The position numbers were made by a program, and so were the translations under genes. Source: Marinitoga hydrogenitolerans DSM 16785 (lineage in GTDB: Bacteria > Thermotogota > Thermotogae > Petrotogales > Petrotogaceae). From it: a DNA stretch of 57,882 nucleotides. The notes beneath the pieces are model-generated. The model saw only the letters and a list, made by a program, of their open reading frames with translations, was not told where the DNA came from and searched no databases. The DNA lies in NCBI RefSeq assembly GCF_900129175.1, contig NZ_FQUI01000010.1:1-57882 (forward strand). The letters run 5' to 3'. Below, one piece after another: positions 18,446-27,571 of the stretch. Position 1 is the stretch's first letter. Every line of letters begins with the position of its first letter.

Positions 18446-20434
18446 ATGTTCTTTGGAATTTATTCCGATCAAAGCGAAAACTTTTTAACACCTACTAATC
18501 CAAAAATAGGCGACGATGTAATAGTCAAGATTAGAGTACCAAAAAAATATGGAGAAGTCTCTGGAAATTTATATCTTTTAACAAAAAAAAATTCAAACAA
18601 ATATAAGCATTCACCTATGCATTTAGAAAATGAAAATAGTTTATTTTGGTATTTTTCAACAAAATTTAAACTAACAGAAAGATATATAAGATATCATTTC
18701 GAATTAAATTTTATTAACCATAATAAGAAAATAAAATATGATTCAAGAGGTGTTGCTGAAAATAGACATATCGAAGATTTTGTTATTATACCAGAATTTG
18801 AAGTTCCCAAATGGGCAATTGGCGCTGTTTATTATCAAATTTTCCCTGATAGATTTCACAATAGTGACCCTTCAAATGATCCTGTTGATGGTGAATATAT
18901 TTATGATGGCGAACCTATAAAAAAGAAAGAATGGAACGAACTCCCACATCCTACAAAAGGTCACACAGAATTTTATGGCGGAGATTTAAAAGGTATTATA
19001 GATAAATTAGACTATCTGAAAGATTTGGGTATTGAGGTTATTTATTTAAATCCTATATTCGTATCTCCAAGCCCTCATAAATACGATACTCAAGATTATG
19101 AACACATAGACCCTCATCTTGGAGTTATAGTTGAAGACACTGATAATTTAAGTGAAAAATATAAAGTAAGAACAACTTCAGAAAAAAACTTGACTGAAAG
19201 TGATAAACTTTTTGCAAGATTAGTTGAAGAAGCTCATAAAAGAAACATAAAAGTAGTTTTGGATGGTGTGTTTAATCATTGTGGTTCATATCATAAGTGG
19301 GTTAATGAATACAAAATTTATGGTGAAAATGTTGGAGTTGCTAATGATCAAAATGTTCCTGAATCTGAATTCTTTTACTGGCATAAAGGTGAATATGAAG
19401 GATGGTGGGGATATAAATCTCTCCCAAAATTAAATTATGATAAAACAATGTTAGTTTGGAAATACATTTCAAAAATTGGTGAAAAATGGGTGAGTTATCC
19501 ATATAATGCTGACGGTTGGAGACTCGATGTTGCAAGAGATTTAGGAAAAAATAAAAACATTAATAAAACATTTTGGAGATATTTCAGAAAAATCGTAAAA
19601 AAAGCAAATAAAAATGCCGTCATTTTTGCTGAAGATTACGAATCCCCAAAAGAGTGGATAGAGAGTTTGTCATGGGACGGAGTAATGAATTATATTGGTT
19701 CGATGGATCCTATTAGTTATTTTTTAACGGGCACAGAAAAACATAATGATGAATTTAAACCGGAATTGATTGGAAATTCCGAATGGTTTATAATGCACTT
19801 AAAATGGGCATGGAGCCAATTACCTTTAAATTCAAAATATATTTCATTAAACCAATTAAGCAATCATGATCATTCAAGATGGGCAACAAGAACAACAAAA
19901 AAAATTGGTAGAGCTCATTCTTCAGGACATAAAGAAGCCGAAACTGGAATTGATTGGGATATATTCAAAATTGGTTATTTAATGGCATTTACTCTTCCTG
20001 GAGCACCTGGATTATATTATGGAGACGAAATAGGTTTAGCTGGATGGACGGATCCAGATAATAGAAGAACTTTTCCATGGGAGAATTTAAATGAAAAAAC
20101 TTATCAAGAGCGTTTGATTTTTACGAAAAATATGATACAATTCTATAAAGAGCTTTCTTCATTAAAAAATGGTTCTGTAGAGTTTTTAAAATGGGATAAA
20201 GGTTTTATATCTTATGGTGTATGGAATAAAGATGAACACATAATTGTAATAATAAACATAAACGAAACACCATATGAGTTTGAAATACCTGTATGGATTT
20301 CTGAAATTCAAGATGGCATATTAAAGACTATTTTCAATACTAAACCCGTTAAAAATAAAGAATTTAATGTATATAATGGTGTAATCAAAGGAAATATTCC
20401 AGAAAAATGTGCTATTGTACTTCAAAAATTATAA
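18446..20434 (+). CDS. Glycoside hydrolase family 13 enzyme (neopullulanase/cyclomaltodextrinase-like)
   Basis: The 662-residue protein lacks a signal peptide, suggesting a cytoplasmic enzyme. An N-terminal beta domain (about 1-115) precedes the GH13 barrel. Conserved regions are visible: DGVFNHCG, the nucleophile D363 in DGWRLDVA, the acid E396 in FAEDYE, and D475 in LSNHDHSR. The N-domain and sequence style suggest a maltodextrin- or cyclodextrin-cleaving enzyme. The ATG at 18446 follows GGAGG; an in-frame TTG at 18431 lies inside the ABC-F gene and is unlikely. Exact specificity is not deducible. Confidence 0.88.
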   Translation: MFFGIYSDQSENFLTPTNPKIGDDVIVKIRVPKKYGEVSGNLYLLTKKNSNKYKHSPMHLENENSLFWYFSTKFKLTERYIRYHFELNFINHNKKIKYDSRGVAENRHIEDFVIIPEFEVPKWAIGAVYYQIFPDRFHNSDPSNDPVDGEYIYDGEPIKKKEWNELPHPTKGHTEFYGGDLKGIIDKLDYLKDLGIEVIYLNPIFVSPSPHKYDTQDYEHIDPHLGVIVEDTDNLSEKYKVRTTSEKNLTESDKLFARLVEEAHKRNIKVVLDGVFNHCGSYHKWVNEYKIYGENVGVANDQNVPESEFFYWHKGEYEGWWGYKSLPKLNYDKTMLVWKYISKIGEKWVSYPYNADGWRLDVARDLGKNKNINKTFWRYFRKIVKKANKNAVIFAEDYESPKEWIESLSWDGVMNYIGSMDPISYFLTGTEKHNDEFKPELIGNSEWFIMHLKWAWSQLPLNSKYISLNQLSNHDHSRWATRTTKKIGRAHSSGHKEAETGIDWDIFKIGYLMAFTLPGAPGLYYGDEIGLAGWTDPDNRRTFPWENLNEKTYQERLIFTKNMIQFYKELSSLKNGSVEFLKWDKGFISYGVWNKDEHIIVIININETPYEFEIPVWISEIQDGILKTIFNTKPVKNKEFNVYNGVIKGNIPEKCAIVLQKL

Positions 20435-20450
20435 TTTTTTGTGTTATAAT
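20421..20450 (+). promoter_or_regulatory. Candidate promoter of STAS gene
   Basis: TTCAAA (20421-20426), an 18-bp spacer and a perfect TATAAT (20445-20450) overlap the end of the GH13 gene and lie 28 bp before the STAS ATG. Confidence 0.5.
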
Positions 20451-20477
20451 TAATTGTATTATGAAAGGAGGAATAAT

Positions 20478-20792
20478 ATGAAAAAAGAAATTTACGGGAA
20501 TAGTGCGACAGTTTTTTTACAAGGTAGAATCGACATAAATAATTCTGAAGAGCTCAGGGATGAATTAAACGAATTAGCCGAAAATGGGATAAAAAGGATA
20601 TTTATAGATATGTCTGCTTTAGAATACATTGATAGTAGTGGGCTAGGTAGGATATTATACTTTTTTATGAATTACAAGAAAAAAGGTGGCTCTATGGAAC
20701 TTCATAATGTAAAGAATGAAAACGTTAAAAAAGTGATTGAAATTGTTAGATTAGATAAAATAATTCCCGTAAAAGATTATAATGTTGAATAA
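20478..20792 (+). CDS. STAS-domain anti-sigma factor antagonist-like protein
   Basis: The 104-residue protein is a single STAS domain of SpoIIAA/RsbV type, with the phosphorylatable serine in YIDSSGLGR (S53). Such proteins switch partner by serine phosphorylation and release sigma factors or other targets. The start is the ATG at 20478 behind AAAGGAGG; the in-frame TTG at 20454 is upstream of this site. No anti-sigma kinase or sigma factor is adjacent, so its partner is encoded elsewhere or it controls another process. It has its own terminator. Confidence 0.9.
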   Translation: MKKEIYGNSATVFLQGRIDINNSEELRDELNELAENGIKRIFIDMSALEYIDSSGLGRILYFFMNYKKKGGSMELHNVKNENVKKVIEIVRLDKIIPVKDYNVE

Positions 20793-20816
20793 ATCTTCCC
20801 ATATGGGAAGATTTAT
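20791..20816 (+). terminator. Intrinsic terminator after STAS gene
   Basis: A 10-bp stem AAATCTTCCC / GGGAAGATTT with loop ATAT is followed by a T-rich stretch (atttatttta). It overlaps the last base pairs of the stop codon. Confidence 0.8.
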
Positions 20817-20911
20817 TTTATTTTAACATAAAATGCTTTTAAATTTAAAATTATTATGGCATAAATTTTCTTAGATATATACAATTTGTATATAATTAAG
20901 GAGGGATTATT

Positions 20912-21151
20912 TTGGCTCATGTAAAAATTGCTATATACACTACATCTCGTTGCCCTTGGTGTAAAAAAGCAAAAAAATATTTTAAACAATTGGGCATTCC
21001 TTTTAAAGAATATAATGTAGAAAAAGATCAGAAAGCTGCAGAAATAATGGTAAGGAAAACAGGACAAATGGGCGTACCTGTAATAGAGATAGGAAATCAA
21101 ACTATTGTTGGATTTGATAAAGCGAAAATTGAAAAATTATTAGGAATATAA
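20912..21151 (+). CDS. Glutaredoxin-like (NrdH/GrxC-type) thiol redox protein
   Basis: The 79-residue thioredoxin-fold protein has the redox motif C14-P-W-C17, the cis-Pro segment GVPVIEIG and the C-terminal IVGFDKAKIEKLL of small glutaredoxins. It probably reduces disulfides using a thioredoxin-reductase-type donor. The start is TTG 20912, supported by AAGGAGGG eight bases upstream; no ATG fits. A TATAAT at 20891-20896 sits just before it. It is a single gene convergent with glnA. Confidence 0.92.
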   Translation: MAHVKIAIYTTSRCPWCKKAKKYFKQLGIPFKEYNVEKDQKAAEIMVRKTGQMGVPVIEIGNQTIVGFDKAKIEKLLGI

Positions 21152-21184
21152 TAGAGGAGACTATAATAGTCTCCTCTATTATAT
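21146..21184. terminator. Bidirectional intrinsic terminator between grx and glnA
   Basis: A long AT-flanked stem with core TAGAGGAGACTA / TAGTCTCCTCTA (left arm to 21163, right arm from 21167) has a 3-nt loop. It follows the glutaredoxin stop and lies 13 bp from the glnA stop on the other strand. Confidence 0.85.
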
Positions 21185-21196
21185 ATTTTACAACCA

Positions 21197-22549
21197 CTAT
21201 AATTCAAAATATAATTCAAATTCTTTTGGAACAGGGATTGAATAAATAATATTAGCTTCTTTTAATTTGGTATCAACCCATTTATTAATTAATGATTCTG
21301 GAAATGTTTTTAAATATTTATTATCTTCCTTTAACCCTATGATCACATCTTTTAAATTTAAAGGAAACTCTTTATTATTCTCTCCTTTTGAATGAAATCC
21401 CATTTCTATTGGATCATAATTATTTTCAATTCCACTTAACCCTGCTAAAATCATAGCTGACAAAAAGAAATAAACATTTGCCGTTGCATCACCTGTTCTA
21501 AATTCAATCCTTGTATCAGCTTTACTCAAATAACCTGGAATTCTTATTGCCGCACTTCTACTACCTTTAGAAAATGATGCAGATATTGGCGCTTCAAAAC
21601 CTGGCACTAATCTCTTATATGAATTAGTACTTGGATTAGACCATGCTAATAATGCTCCTGATAAACTATGCTTTAAGATACCTGCAGTATAGTTTAATGC
21701 CAATTTGCTTAAATTATAAATTTCGTTTCCAACAAACAAACTTTTTCCTTCTTTTTCCAGATATTGATGTACGTGCATACCATTTCCTGGCATATTAAAT
21801 ATTGGTTTTGGCATAAAAGTTACATATAATCCATATTCTGATGCAACTCTTCTTATTAAATATTTCGCTAAAGTTACATTATCCGCTGCGTCAACTAAAC
21901 TCATAAAATTTAATTCAATTTCATGTTGAGCTATACCTACTTCATGATGATGATATTTCACAGGAATTCCTGCATTTTCTAATACTTTTACAATATTATT
22001 CCTCAACTCAAAATGGATATCGTAAGGTTCGTTTAAATGATAAGATGAAGCGTTTGCTCTTGGATAATCATGCCCTTCTCCTAAGCCTTCTGCGTTTTCA
22101 ACAAAATAATAGGATTCTGTAAACGCTGTTTTGTAACTTACTTTTTCAAAAACATGAAATTCAAGTTCTACTAACATTTTAGCATCGTCTGCTACATTAG
22201 ATTTTTTTATATATTTTAATGTTTCTTTTGTAATACTTCTTGGATATTGATTAAAAAATTCACCTGTCAATGGATTAATAACATCGGATAAAACATGAAT
22301 AATCTTCCTATCTTCAATTATTTCTAAGTACATTTTCAACAAATCCGGAATAGCCACCATATCTGAATCTGTTACTTTTGCAAATCCAAAATTAGATGCA
22401 TCAAAACCTATTCCTTCTTTGAAAGTTTTTTCACTTACATAACTTTTTGGAAGAGTTACATGTTTCATCTTTCCATGTATATCTACAACCATAATATCTA
22501 AAAAATCATAATCTTCCAAGAGCTTATCAATTTTATAAAATTCAATCAT
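21197..22549 (-). CDS. glnA: Glutamine synthetase, type I
   Basis: The 450-residue protein has the GSI signatures: metal and glutamate-binding ELEFHVFE, KYHHHEVGIAQHEIEL, the ATP region NGMHVHQ, and the Arg-rich RIEFRTGDATANVYF. It condenses ammonia and glutamate using ATP. The short length and absence of a recognisable adenylylation-loop tyrosine suggest the GSI-alpha form, controlled by feedback rather than adenylylation. The start is the ATG at 22549 behind GGAGGTG; the ATG at 22576 lies upstream of that site. A possible -10 is at 22615-22620 on the minus strand. Confidence 0.95.
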   Translation of the reverse strand: MIEFYKIDKLLEDYDFLDIMVVDIHGKMKHVTLPKSYVSEKTFKEGIGFDASNFGFAKVTDSDMVAIPDLLKMYLEIIEDRKIIHVLSDVINPLTGEFFNQYPRSITKETLKYIKKSNVADDAKMLVELEFHVFEKVSYKTAFTESYYFVENAEGLGEGHDYPRANASSYHLNEPYDIHFELRNNIVKVLENAGIPVKYHHHEVGIAQHEIELNFMSLVDAADNVTLAKYLIRRVASEYGLYVTFMPKPIFNMPGNGMHVHQYLEKEGKSLFVGNEIYNLSKLALNYTAGILKHSLSGALLAWSNPSTNSYKRLVPGFEAPISASFSKGSRSAAIRIPGYLSKADTRIEFRTGDATANVYFFLSAMILAGLSGIENNYDPIEMGFHSKGENNKEFPLNLKDVIIGLKEDNKYLKTFPESLINKWVDTKLKEANIIYSIPVPKEFELYFEL

Positions 22550-22766
22550 AACTACACCTCCAATAATAATTTCCAAATATACTATATCATCTTTGAAATT
22601 TTTTTCATAGTTCTATTATATAATCTATTTTGTTATTACATCTAAATAAATCTATTTATTATCAAAAATAGTTAAATTTTTCATTTTTAATAATCTTAAA
22701 ACATTCTTCTTTAATTTTCCTAAGTTTTATTGTATAATAATATTAGACTAGATACGGGGGTGTCAT

Positions 22767-24035
22767 ATGAGAAAAAACGTTATACTATTTTTAATACTTA
22801 CTATTTTATTTCTTCAAAGTTGTTCTCTTTTTAACTTTCAAGAAAAAGATATTATAAATATTATAGAAAATAAAAAGCAATTTAATATTTCACTAAAAAA
22901 CAATACTTTCGTTGCTTCAAAAAGATTCAGAATTCCTTTTAATATTTATATTTCTAACACTGTGGCTGCTACACCTTTTGAAATTATAGATAAAATTAAA
23001 ATTATTCCAGAAACCAAGAATGCCACAGTAAAAATCTATAAAAATTCTCTTGACTTTATAAATCTTACTAAATCCGGAACTTATACTATTACGTTTTATC
23101 ATTCTAATATATCTACTTCATTAACCTTAAAAGTACTACCCGATAAACCAAAAGATATTAAATTAGAACTATCTCAAAAAGTTTTTTTTGCTTCAGAAAA
23201 AATTTTAATTCCTCTTAAAATATATTACACAGATATATACGGAAATAAAATTATTAAAAATTTTAAGAACATTTCTTTGTTTCCATATGTAAAAAATGAT
23301 TTGAAAAAAATTGATGATGAAAATTATGAATTGACTTTATATAATATTACGAAACCTGGAAAATACTTATTTACATTACATATTGAAAATACTACTTCAA
23401 AAAGTTTTTCTTTCAAAATTATTCCAAGCAATCCAAATAAAATACTTTTTGAAAATAGTATTATATATTTAGCAACAAATTATGAGGATAATACACATTT
23501 TCCACCAAAAAAAGCTAAAATAAAATACTCATTATTAGATAATTTTGATAATGAAACAAAAGTAAAAAAATTAAGTTTTAAAATTGTTTCTAATAATTTT
23601 TTAAAACCTACAATATCAATAGAAAATGATTATATAAATATTATTTCAAACATTTATCCGGGTAAGTATTTAGTTGAATTTTATTATAATGAAAAAAAAC
23701 TCGATGGGCATCTTGAAATAAATGTTGTAAGCGTTCCAAGAAAAATTATTTTCGTTGATAAAATTATTAATAGTTCTCTCTATTTGACTTTCTCAATACA
23801 GGATGGTAATACAAACACAACAAATAATATTGAAATAAGTAAGATAATAATTAAAGCTGGCAAAACAGAAATTCTCATTAATGATAAATTAAAAAAATAC
23901 ATATATAGAAGAGGAAATCTGTTTATTTTTGGCAATTATCCATTAGATACCTATTTTAATAATATTGAAATTACCTTTTATGTAAAATCAAAAACTTTCA
24001 ATTACACAAAAAAAATTACAGAAAAAATTTATTAG
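22767..24035 (+). CDS. Putative lipoprotein with repeated Ig-like domains
   Basis: The 422-residue protein has a lipoprotein signal peptide with lipobox LQSC (Cys about residue 19). I do not recognise a named family. The rest is beta-rich and looks like four Ig-like units of about 95 residues. Their borders carry similar linkers: LKVLPDKPKDIKLE, FKIIPSNPNKILFE and INVVSVPRKIIFVD. It is probably anchored at the periplasmic or outer face. GGGGGTG precedes the ATG, and TATAAT at 22733-22738 is a likely -10. It heads a run of five or more plus-strand genes and is followed after 12 bp by an orphan binding protein. Confidence 0.7.
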   Translation: MRKNVILFLILTILFLQSCSLFNFQEKDIINIIENKKQFNISLKNNTFVASKRFRIPFNIYISNTVAATPFEIIDKIKIIPETKNATVKIYKNSLDFINLTKSGTYTITFYHSNISTSLTLKVLPDKPKDIKLELSQKVFFASEKILIPLKIYYTDIYGNKIIKNFKNISLFPYVKNDLKKIDDENYELTLYNITKPGKYLFTLHIENTTSKSFSFKIIPSNPNKILFENSIIYLATNYEDNTHFPPKKAKIKYSLLDNFDNETKVKKLSFKIVSNNFLKPTISIENDYINIISNIYPGKYLVEFYYNEKKLDGHLEINVVSVPRKIIFVDKIINSSLYLTFSIQDGNTNTTNNIEISKIIIKAGKTEILINDKLKKYIYRRGNLFIFGNYPLDTYFNNIEITFYVKSKTFNYTKKITEKIY

Positions 24036-24047
24036 GGGGTGTGCAGA

Positions 24048-24950
24048 ATGAAAAAATTTTTGATTTTTTTCATTTTAATTATTGGATTAACAATTTTTAG
24101 TGGTACCTTTTATAATCCACTTGGTCCAACATTATTGCCAGCTGCTGGAATGTATATAAATAAAGTACCCACATTGCAAACGTCTTATTGGAGAAATATT
24201 GATCAAGCACAAATATTAGTATTAAAAGAGCAGGCAGATTTTATTGTTTTACCTGTCGCTTTAGGGGTTGAATTAATAAATAAAGGTGCTAACTACAAAT
24301 TAGCTGGTATTTCATTATGGAAAACCTTTTATCTTATATCTTCAAATGAAATAAAAACTATCGAAGATTTGAATGGAAAAAGAATAGTCACTTTACATGG
24401 ACCTGGTCAAACTGCCGATGTTATATTAAAGATATTGAAAAAAATGAAAAACATTGATTTTGATATTGTATATATAACAAGCGGCCCAGAAATAATACAA
24501 TTGTTAGCATCCGGGAAAGAAACTATCGCTGCTTTACCTGAACCTTTTGTGTCGCTCGCCGAAGTAAAAACAAAGGGAAAAATAAAAGTACAAATGGATT
24601 TACAGGATTTATATGCTGATTTATTTAATTTAGAAGATAAAAGGTTACCAATTGCTGGTGTATTTGTTTCAAATAAAAAATTTAAAGAAAACCCGAATTT
24701 CGTTAAACGTGTTTTGAATGCTTATGAAAATTCTGCGAATAATTTTTATAAAAATAATTTTAATGATGCTGTAAATTATGTATTTAAAATTATGCAAACA
24801 ATGCCAAAACCTGTATTACAAAAAGCCGCAGAAAGATCTGAGATTTATTATACAAAAGAGATACAAGAAATTACAGACTTATATTTAAAAAATCTTTTTG
24901 AATATGGCGCAATATCAAAACTTCCAAAAGATTTATATTTAAATTATTAA
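24048..24950 (+). CDS. ABC-type substrate-binding protein (SsuA/THI5-like), orphan
   Basis: The 300-residue secreted protein has a signal peptide (KKFLIFFILIIGLTIFSG). The periplasmic-binding fold shows NMT1/SsuA-like features: DFIVLPVALGVELINKG, EDLNGKRIVTLHGPGQTADVIL, and LPEPFVSLAE. Members bind sulfonates, nitrate or pyrimidine precursors, but the ligand here is unknown. No permease or ATPase gene is next to it, which is unusual for this family. The start is ATG 24048 behind AGGGGG; the GTG at 24039 lies within this site. Confidence 0.82.
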   Translation: MKKFLIFFILIIGLTIFSGTFYNPLGPTLLPAAGMYINKVPTLQTSYWRNIDQAQILVLKEQADFIVLPVALGVELINKGANYKLAGISLWKTFYLISSNEIKTIEDLNGKRIVTLHGPGQTADVILKILKKMKNIDFDIVYITSGPEIIQLLASGKETIAALPEPFVSLAEVKTKGKIKVQMDLQDLYADLFNLEDKRLPIAGVFVSNKKFKENPNFVKRVLNAYENSANNFYKNNFNDAVNYVFKIMQTMPKPVLQKAAERSEIYYTKEIQEITDLYLKNLFEYGAISKLPKDLYLNY

Positions 24951-24973
24951 AATTCAATTTATCAAGGTGAAAT

Positions 24974-25369
24974 ATGAATAAAGAATTTTTTGAACAATTC
25001 AAAAAACTATGTGATATTGTAAAAAGAAATATTGAAAAATGCCCATGGGTAAAATCAATAACATTAAATACTATGATAAAAGAAGCCTCTTCAGAAATAA
25101 AAGAAATTGAAGAGGCTTTATTGAAGAATGATCTTGATAATTTAGAAGAAGAAATAGGTGATCTTATTTACGATGCCTTTTTAATACTAAAAATTGCTGA
25201 AAGAGATTATAAAATTTCTTCACAAAAAACTATACAACGTGTAGTTTCCAAAATCTCCAATAGAAAACCCTGGCTTTTTTGGGATAAAGAAATATCTCGA
25301 GATGAAGCTGCAAAAATATGGATAGAAAGAAAAAAACAGGAAAAGAAATTAGGTGAGAATTTTGATTAA
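24974..25369 (+). CDS. MazG-family nucleoside triphosphate pyrophosphohydrolase
   Basis: The 131-residue all-helical protein has the single-domain MazG features: CPWVKSITLNTMIKEASSEI, EEIGDLIYDAFL with metal-binding acidic residues, and a C-terminal RKPWLFWDKE. It should hydrolyse NTPs or dNTPs to the monophosphate, acting in housecleaning of abnormal nucleotides. AAGGTGAAAT precedes the ATG. Its 3' end overlaps the following phosphoesterase gene. Confidence 0.85.
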   Translation: MNKEFFEQFKKLCDIVKRNIEKCPWVKSITLNTMIKEASSEIKEIEEALLKNDLDNLEEEIGDLIYDAFLILKIAERDYKISSQKTIQRVVSKISNRKPWLFWDKEISRDEAAKIWIERKKQEKKLGENFD

Positions 25370-26540
25370 ACTGTATTTAAGTGATCTTCATATAGGTAAT
25401 GGAAATAAAAAAGATGATTTTAAATATGATAAAGAGTTAATTAAAATTTTAGAAGATTTAAATGAAGAATCAAAAAATGAATTGTATATTGTAGGTGATG
25501 GCTTTGAAATCTTACAATCATATGAAAATCCTCAAAAAAATAATGATATATATGAAATAATTAAAAATTTTGATTTTGATTCTATTTTGAAAAAAATAAA
25601 AGAAAGTCATAATGATTTAATCATGGCTTTTAGAAATTACTCAAAAAAGAATAAAATACATTATATCGTTGGAAATCATGATTATTATCTTCTTTTTGAT
25701 GAGAAAATAAAAAACAAATTTAAAAATTTTCTTGGTGAAAATGTTGAAATTCATCCTTATTATTATGATGAAAAATGGGAAATTTTTATAATACACGGAA
25801 ACCAATTTGATACACTTAATAGATTAACGGTTACTAAAACAGGCAAAATCCTTCCACCTTATGGTGAATTAATGGAAAAATTTATTTCAAAATATTTTGA
25901 TAATGAAGTCTTAAATGTTTTACCTGATGAAATTTTAATGGACTATGATAATATAGAACCAAAAATGGATATATTTTTATGGTTAGAAGAAATAAGAAAT
26001 AAATATTCTATAGGACTTGATCTTGAGTATAAATGGATAGATATGTTTGTTAATTTTGTTAGAAGTAAAGAGTCAAAAGAATGGCTAAAAGAAAATTATC
26101 CTTTTATACATATTTTATCTTATTTATTTATAAATAAGATAGGCGGTATAAAATTCGGAGAAATACTTGTTAGGACAATTAGTTCTTTGCGTGGTGCGAA
26201 AAAAACAAATTATTTAATGGAAAATGTTAAAAAAATTTTATATAAAAATAGAGTTATACCAAAAAAATATTGCATAGGCTATTCTAATGAAGATATCTTG
26301 ATTCCTTCAAAATTACAGGGGATAATAATGGGACATATACATGTTCCTACATATGAAATATTCCCAAATAATAATGGTGAAATATTTTATTGTAATTTAG
26401 GCAGTTGGAAACATACTGTCAAAAAAACTTCTGTTAAAAATAAAACCAAATTTTTAAGAAGAACTCAGATAAGTTATTTTATAGTAAAAGAAAGTAACAA
26501 AAGCTTAAACACTCAATTTGTAATAAAAGATATGATATAA
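25362..26540 (+). CDS. Calcineurin-like metallophosphoesterase
   Basis: The protein of about 392 residues has the metal-binding motifs of the superfamily: YLSDLHIGNG, GDGFE, VGNHDYY, IIHGNQFD and GHIHVPTYE. It is longer than simple phosphodiesterases, with a helical insertion of about 130 residues between the HGNQFD and GHIH motifs. I favour TTG 25362 because AGGTGAG precedes it; GTG 25353 is an in-frame alternative. It overlaps mazG by 8 bp, implying coexpression. The substrate is unknown; LpxH-like or nucleotide substrates are both conceivable. Confidence 0.85.
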   Translation: MIKLYLSDLHIGNGNKKDDFKYDKELIKILEDLNEESKNELYIVGDGFEILQSYENPQKNNDIYEIIKNFDFDSILKKIKESHNDLIMAFRNYSKKNKIHYIVGNHDYYLLFDEKIKNKFKNFLGENVEIHPYYYDEKWEIFIIHGNQFDTLNRLTVTKTGKILPPYGELMEKFISKYFDNEVLNVLPDEILMDYDNIEPKMDIFLWLEEIRNKYSIGLDLEYKWIDMFVNFVRSKESKEWLKENYPFIHILSYLFINKIGGIKFGEILVRTISSLRGAKKTNYLMENVKKILYKNRVIPKKYCIGYSNEDILIPSKLQGIIMGHIHVPTYEIFPNNNGEIFYCNLGSWKHTVKKTSVKNKTKFLRRTQISYFIVKESNKSLNTQFVIKDMI

Positions 26541-26554
26541 TTAAGGAGGATATT

Positions 26555-27538
26555 ATGAATATTGGAATTATAGGTGCTGGAAGTTGGGGAACTGCTATCT
26601 CAAAAATTCTTTTAAATAATGGTCATACTGTTAGAATATGGACAAGAGATACCAATGTATACGAATCTTTAACAAATGGGGAGAATCCTTATTATTTACC
26701 AGGAATTTCAATACCAAAAACAATAATCCCTTCTATAGATTTGAAAGATGTTGTAGTAAATTCCAAATTAATTGTTTTAGCCATCCCTACGCAAGCAGTA
26801 AGGGAAGTCGCTAAGCAAATTAAATCTTATTATCAAAATCAAATTATTGTAAACTTAGCAAAAGGGTTAGAAATAAATTCTCAAAAAAGAATTAGTGAAA
26901 TTTTAAGTGAAGTTTTGGGCAATGTTAAATATGTTATATTAAGTGGGCCAAGCCATGCAGAAGAGGTTGCGAGAGATATACCTACAAGTGTTGTTGCCGC
27001 ATCAGAAAATAAAAACTTAGCTAAAATCACTCAAGAAACTTTTAGTAATGTCTCATTTAGAGTTTATACTAATGATGATGTAATTGGTGTAGAACTAGGT
27101 GGATCAATAAAAAATGTCATTGCAATTTCAGCTGGAATTATAGATGGAATTGGTGGTTGGGACAATTCAAAAGCCGCATTGATAACAAGAGGACTTGCTG
27201 AAATAATAAGATATGGGAAGAAAAAAGGTGCAAAAAAAGAAACTTTCATGGGATTAGCTGGCCTTGGAGATCTTATTGTTACATGCAATAGTTTGCATAG
27301 TAGAAATAGATATGTTGGCGAAATGATTGGAAGAGGCAAAAAATTAAATGAAATTATAGAAAATATGAATATGGTTGCAGAAGGAATTTATACAGTTAAA
27401 GCATTATATGATGAAATAAAAGCATTAAAGGTTGAAATGCCGATTATAGAAAAAACCTATGAGGTTTTATATTTAAATAAAGATCCAAGAAAAGCTATTC
27501 ATGAATTAATGATGAGGGAATTAAAAGATGAAAATTAA
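26555..27538 (+). CDS. gpsA: Glycerol-3-phosphate dehydrogenase [NAD(P)+]
   Basis: The 327-residue protein begins with the Rossmann motif GAGSWGTA (7-14). It continues with LAKGLE, SGPSHAEEVARDIPT, ELGGSIKNVIAISAGI and GLAGLGDLIVTC, all diagnostic of GpsA. It reduces dihydroxyacetone phosphate to sn-glycerol-3-phosphate for phospholipid synthesis. AAGGAGG precedes the ATG. It is the last small gene before ppdK, 33 bp upstream, so they may be cotranscribed. Confidence 0.97.
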   Translation: MNIGIIGAGSWGTAISKILLNNGHTVRIWTRDTNVYESLTNGENPYYLPGISIPKTIIPSIDLKDVVVNSKLIVLAIPTQAVREVAKQIKSYYQNQIIVNLAKGLEINSQKRISEILSEVLGNVKYVILSGPSHAEEVARDIPTSVVAASENKNLAKITQETFSNVSFRVYTNDDVIGVELGGSIKNVIAISAGIIDGIGGWDNSKAALITRGLAEIIRYGKKKGAKKETFMGLAGLGDLIVTCNSLHSRNRYVGEMIGRGKKLNEIIENMNMVAEGIYTVKALYDEIKALKVEMPIIEKTYEVLYLNKDPRKAIHELMMRELKDEN

Positions 27539-27571
27539 ACCTTTTATATTGGAATAAGGAGGGAGAAACAC

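Noticed and set aside
20813-21100. Minus-strand 95-aa ORF opposite glutaredoxin
   Set aside because: It is a shadow of the clear glutaredoxin frame and has no ribosome site.
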